Origin: Pseudomonas sp. SST3
GTDB lineage: Bacteria > Pseudomonadota > Gammaproteobacteria > Pseudomonadales > Pseudomonadaceae
Assembly: GCF_003325755.1 (NCBI RefSeq)
Contig: NZ_QORI02000018.1
Span: 22,889-86,888, forward strand
Direction: 5' to 3'
Length of the DNA stretch: 64,000 bases
Shown: positions 62,182 to 64,000 of the stretch, one piece after another
Layout of the letters: the number at the start of each line of letters is the position of its first letter
Numbering within the stretch: the first letter of the stretch is position 1
Notes under the pieces: generated by a model
Databases searched by the model: none
Told to the model about the DNA's origin: nothing
What the model saw: the letters and a program-made list of their open reading frames with translations, nothing else
Made by a program: the position numbers and the translations under genes

Positions 62182-63465
62182 TTGAGCAAGTCCCTGCAAG
62201 CCATTCGTGGCATGAACGATATCCTGCCGGCCCAGACGCCGGTCTGGCGCTATCTGGAAACGACCTTCGCGCAGCTGCTCGATAGCTATGGCTACAGCGA
62301 GATCCGTCTGCCAATCCTCGAATTTACCGATCTGTTCGCCCGCGGCATCGGCGAGGGGACCGACGTGGTCGACAAGGAGATGTACACCTTCTTCGACCGT
62401 AACGAGGAATCCCTGACGTTGCGCCCCGAGGGTACTGCCGGTTGCGTCAGAGCCGTGCTCGAACATGGCATGACCGGCGGCGGCCAGGTGCAGAAGCTCT
62501 GGTATGCCGGTCCCATGTTTCGTTACGAGAAGCCGCAGAAGGGCCGCTATCGCCAGTTTCATCAGATTGGGGTGGAGGTTTTCAATCAGCCGGGGCCGGA
62601 TGTCGATGCCGAGCTGATCGTGCTTACGGCCCGGCTGTGGAAGCAGCTCGGCATGTCCGATGCGGTCACCCTGCAGCTGAACAGCCTGGGCTCCAGCGAA
62701 GCGCGCGCGACCTATCGGGACGCCCTAGTAGCCTATCTGCAGCAGCATTTCGATCAGCTCGACGAAGACAGTCAGCGCCGTCTGACCAGTAATCCGCTGC
62801 GTATCCTGGACAGCAAGAATGCCCAGACCCAGGCGCTGCTGGCCGACGCACCGACCCTGCACGACTATCTGGACGACGAATCGCGGGCCCATTTTGACGG
62901 CCTCAAGGCTCGGCTCGACGCGGCCGGAATCGTCTATCAGATCAATCCCAAACTGGTTCGTGGCCTCGATTACTACGGTCGCACCGTGTTCGAGTGGGTG
63001 ACCGATAAACTTGGCTCGCAGGGTACCGTCTGCGCAGGCGGCCGTTATGACGGTCTGGTCAGCCAGTTCGGCGGCAAACCGACGCCGGGGGTAGGCTTCG
63101 CCATGGGTATCGAGCGTCTGGTGCTGCTGCTGGAGACTCTCGAGTTGATTCCCGAAGAACTCAACCAACCGGCACACGCATTCATCTGTGCCTTCGGCGA
63201 GGCCGCCGAACTGGCGGCACTGGCGCTGGCGGAACGGCTCCGTGACGCCCTGCCGGGTCTTCGTCTGTTGGTCAACGCCGGTGGCGGTAGCTTCAAGAGC
63301 CAGTTCAAGAAGGCCGACAAGAGCGGGGCGCGGTTTGCGCTGATTCTGGGTGACGACGAACTGGCCGAGCGCGTGGTAGGTTGCAAGCCGCTGCGCGACG
63401 ACAGCGAACAGCAAAGCATTGCCTGGGATGCTCTACCCGAGCGTCTGGCTGCCTGTCTGGCTTGA
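62182..63465 (+). CDS. hisS: Histidyl-tRNA synthetase
   Basis: A 427-residue class II synthetase. Motif 2 ([18 protein letters not shown]) and motif 3 ([16 protein letters not shown]) are visible, as are the histidine motifs [16 protein letters not shown] and [14 protein letters not shown]. The start is TTG 62182, preceded by AAGGA (62171-62175) at 6 bp; the N-terminus [15 protein letters not shown] is family-typical. Following yfgM is 40 bp downstream. Confidence 0.97.
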   Translation: MSKSLQAIRGMNDILPAQTPVWRYLETTFAQLLDSYGYSEIRLPILEFTDLFARGIGEGTDVVDKEMYTFFDRNEESLTLRPEGTAGCVRAVLEHGMTGGGQVQKLWYAGPMFRYEKPQKGRYRQFHQIGVEVFNQPGPDVDAELIVLTARLWKQLGMSDAVTLQLNSLGSSEARATYRDALVAYLQQHFDQLDEDSQRRLTSNPLRILDSKNAQTQALLADAPTLHDYLDDESRAHFDGLKARLDAAGIVYQINPKLVRGLDYYGRTVFEWVTDKLGSQGTVCAGGRYDGLVSQFGGKPTPGVGFAMGIERLVLLLETLELIPEELNQPAHAFICAFGEAAELAALALAERLRDALPGLRLLVNAGGGSFKSQFKKADKSGARFALILGDDELAERVVGCKPLRDDSEQQSIAWDALPERLAACLA

Positions 63466-63505
63466 TCGGACGGGTCTGAATTCAGCGAATGTAAGGAGTG
63501 ACAGT

Positions 63506-64000
63506 GTGACCTCGGGTACCGATGAAGAACAGCTGGCGCAGATCAAGGAGTGGTGGCAGCGTAACGGCATGCCGTTGCTGTTGGGGGGCGCACTCGCTCT
63601 GGTGTTGGTGTTTGGCTGGCAGTTCTGGCAGAAGCATCAGCTTAATCAGGCACAGAACGCCTCGACCGTCTATCAGCAGTTGCTGAATGCTGCGCTGGAG
63701 GAGGGTGGGGTGGATGCCGCCGAGGTTTCGCGCCTGGGCAATTTGCTGAAGAAGGAGTTCGCCGGCTCGCATTACGCTCAATACGGCAGCCTTTTCGTGG
63801 CTAAGGTAGCGGTGGAGTCTGATCGTCTCGATGAGGCCGCGACAGAGTTGCAAAGCGTGCTGGACAAACCGGCCGACAAAACCCTCGAGGAGCTGGCTCG
63901 CCAGCGCCTGGCCCGAGTTCTGGCAGCACAGGGCAAGGCCGAGGAGGGGCTTGCATTGCTCGAAGGTGATGTTAATGAGGCTTTCGCCGCCAGTCGTGAA
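63506..64000 (+). CDS. yfgM: YfgM-type membrane protein (partial, cut by window end)
   Basis: An open frame from GTG 63506 runs to the window edge (165 codons). AAGGAG lies 7 bp before the start. The N-terminus is cytoplasmic (TSGTDEEQLAQIKEWWQRNG), followed by one transmembrane helix (MPLLLGGALALVLVFGWQFW) and a helical TPR-like periplasmic domain. This is the YfgM/UPF0070 type, an ancillary SecYEG subunit that sits with periplasmic chaperones. The usual place after hisS supports it; bamB normally follows, beyond the window. Confidence 0.93.
   Translation, partial: MTSGTDEEQLAQIKEWWQRNGMPLLLGGALALVLVFGWQFWQKHQLNQAQNASTVYQQLLNAALEEGGVDAAEVSRLGNLLKKEFAGSHYAQYGSLFVAKVAVESDRLDEAATELQSVLDKPADKTLEELARQRLARVLAAQGKAEEGLALLEGDVNEAFAASRE

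Overview
This window reads as ordinary chromosomal core DNA of a Pseudomonas-type gammaproteobacterium, most likely the Pseudomonas stutzeri (Stutzerimonas) group. This rests on gene order and product resemblance, not on a database search. It is GC-rich and densely coded, with Shine-Dalgarno-led starts and several GTG/TTG starts. Gene blocks typical of Pseudomonas occur in their usual order: pepA-holC-valS with divergent lptF-lptG, queA-tgt-yajC-secD-secF, suhB/trmJ-cysE, iscR-S-U-A-hscB-hscA-fdx-iscX, and ndk-rlmN-pilF-rodZ-ispG-hisS-yfgM. I see no insertion sequence, prophage, CRISPR array or clearly foreign island.

Layout. 1-13.1 kb is a mixed accessory-like stretch: the end of an unknown gene, a HIT protein, a DUF445 membrane protein, small orphan proteins, a lipoprotein, two alpha/beta hydrolases, an SLC13-type permease with RCK_C domains, a Cache-type chemoreceptor, an MFS transporter and an ankyrin protein. 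13.1-24.1 kb holds a FabH-like condensing enzyme, an OprP/OprO-type porin, the metR/metE pair, YbaK, MltF and a GIY-YIG protein. 24.2-33.6 kb holds a GST, UppP, YejK, two MFS transporters, a 40-residue membrane ORF coupled to one of them, RlmF, a small HTH protein and the NhaD Na+/H+ antiporter.

33.9-45.5 kb carries housekeeping genes: valS, holC, pepA, lptFG, an RDD protein, a cold shock protein, tRNA-Leu(CAA), and the queuosine genes queA and tgt. 45.5-50.2 kb carries yajC-secDF, a glycine-zipper protein and suhB. 50.3-57.5 kb is trmJ-cysE followed by the complete ISC iron-sulfur operon with a strong IscR box upstream. 57.7-64 kb is ndk, rlmN, the pilus lipoprotein pilF, rodZ, ispG, hisS and the start of yfgM. 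Several of these genes are functionally linked: IscS/IscU/HscAB/Fdx make the Fe-S clusters that RlmN, IspG and IscR need, and YajC-SecDF and YfgM all serve the Sec translocon.

The clearest anomaly is in iscU. A single missing C near 53925 shifts the frame, removes the first cluster-ligand cysteine and stops the product after 39 codons, while both halves remain well conserved. A sequencing or assembly error is the first explanation to test. The rest of the hunt gave modest leads: paired alternative hairpins and a 20-bp palindrome beside tRNA-Leu, a -10-like TATAAT inside the loop of the isc/ndk hairpin, hairpins between yajC/secD and between secF and the next gene, and an OprP-like porin without a visible Pho box. 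I did not find a convincing undescribed multi-gene system here.
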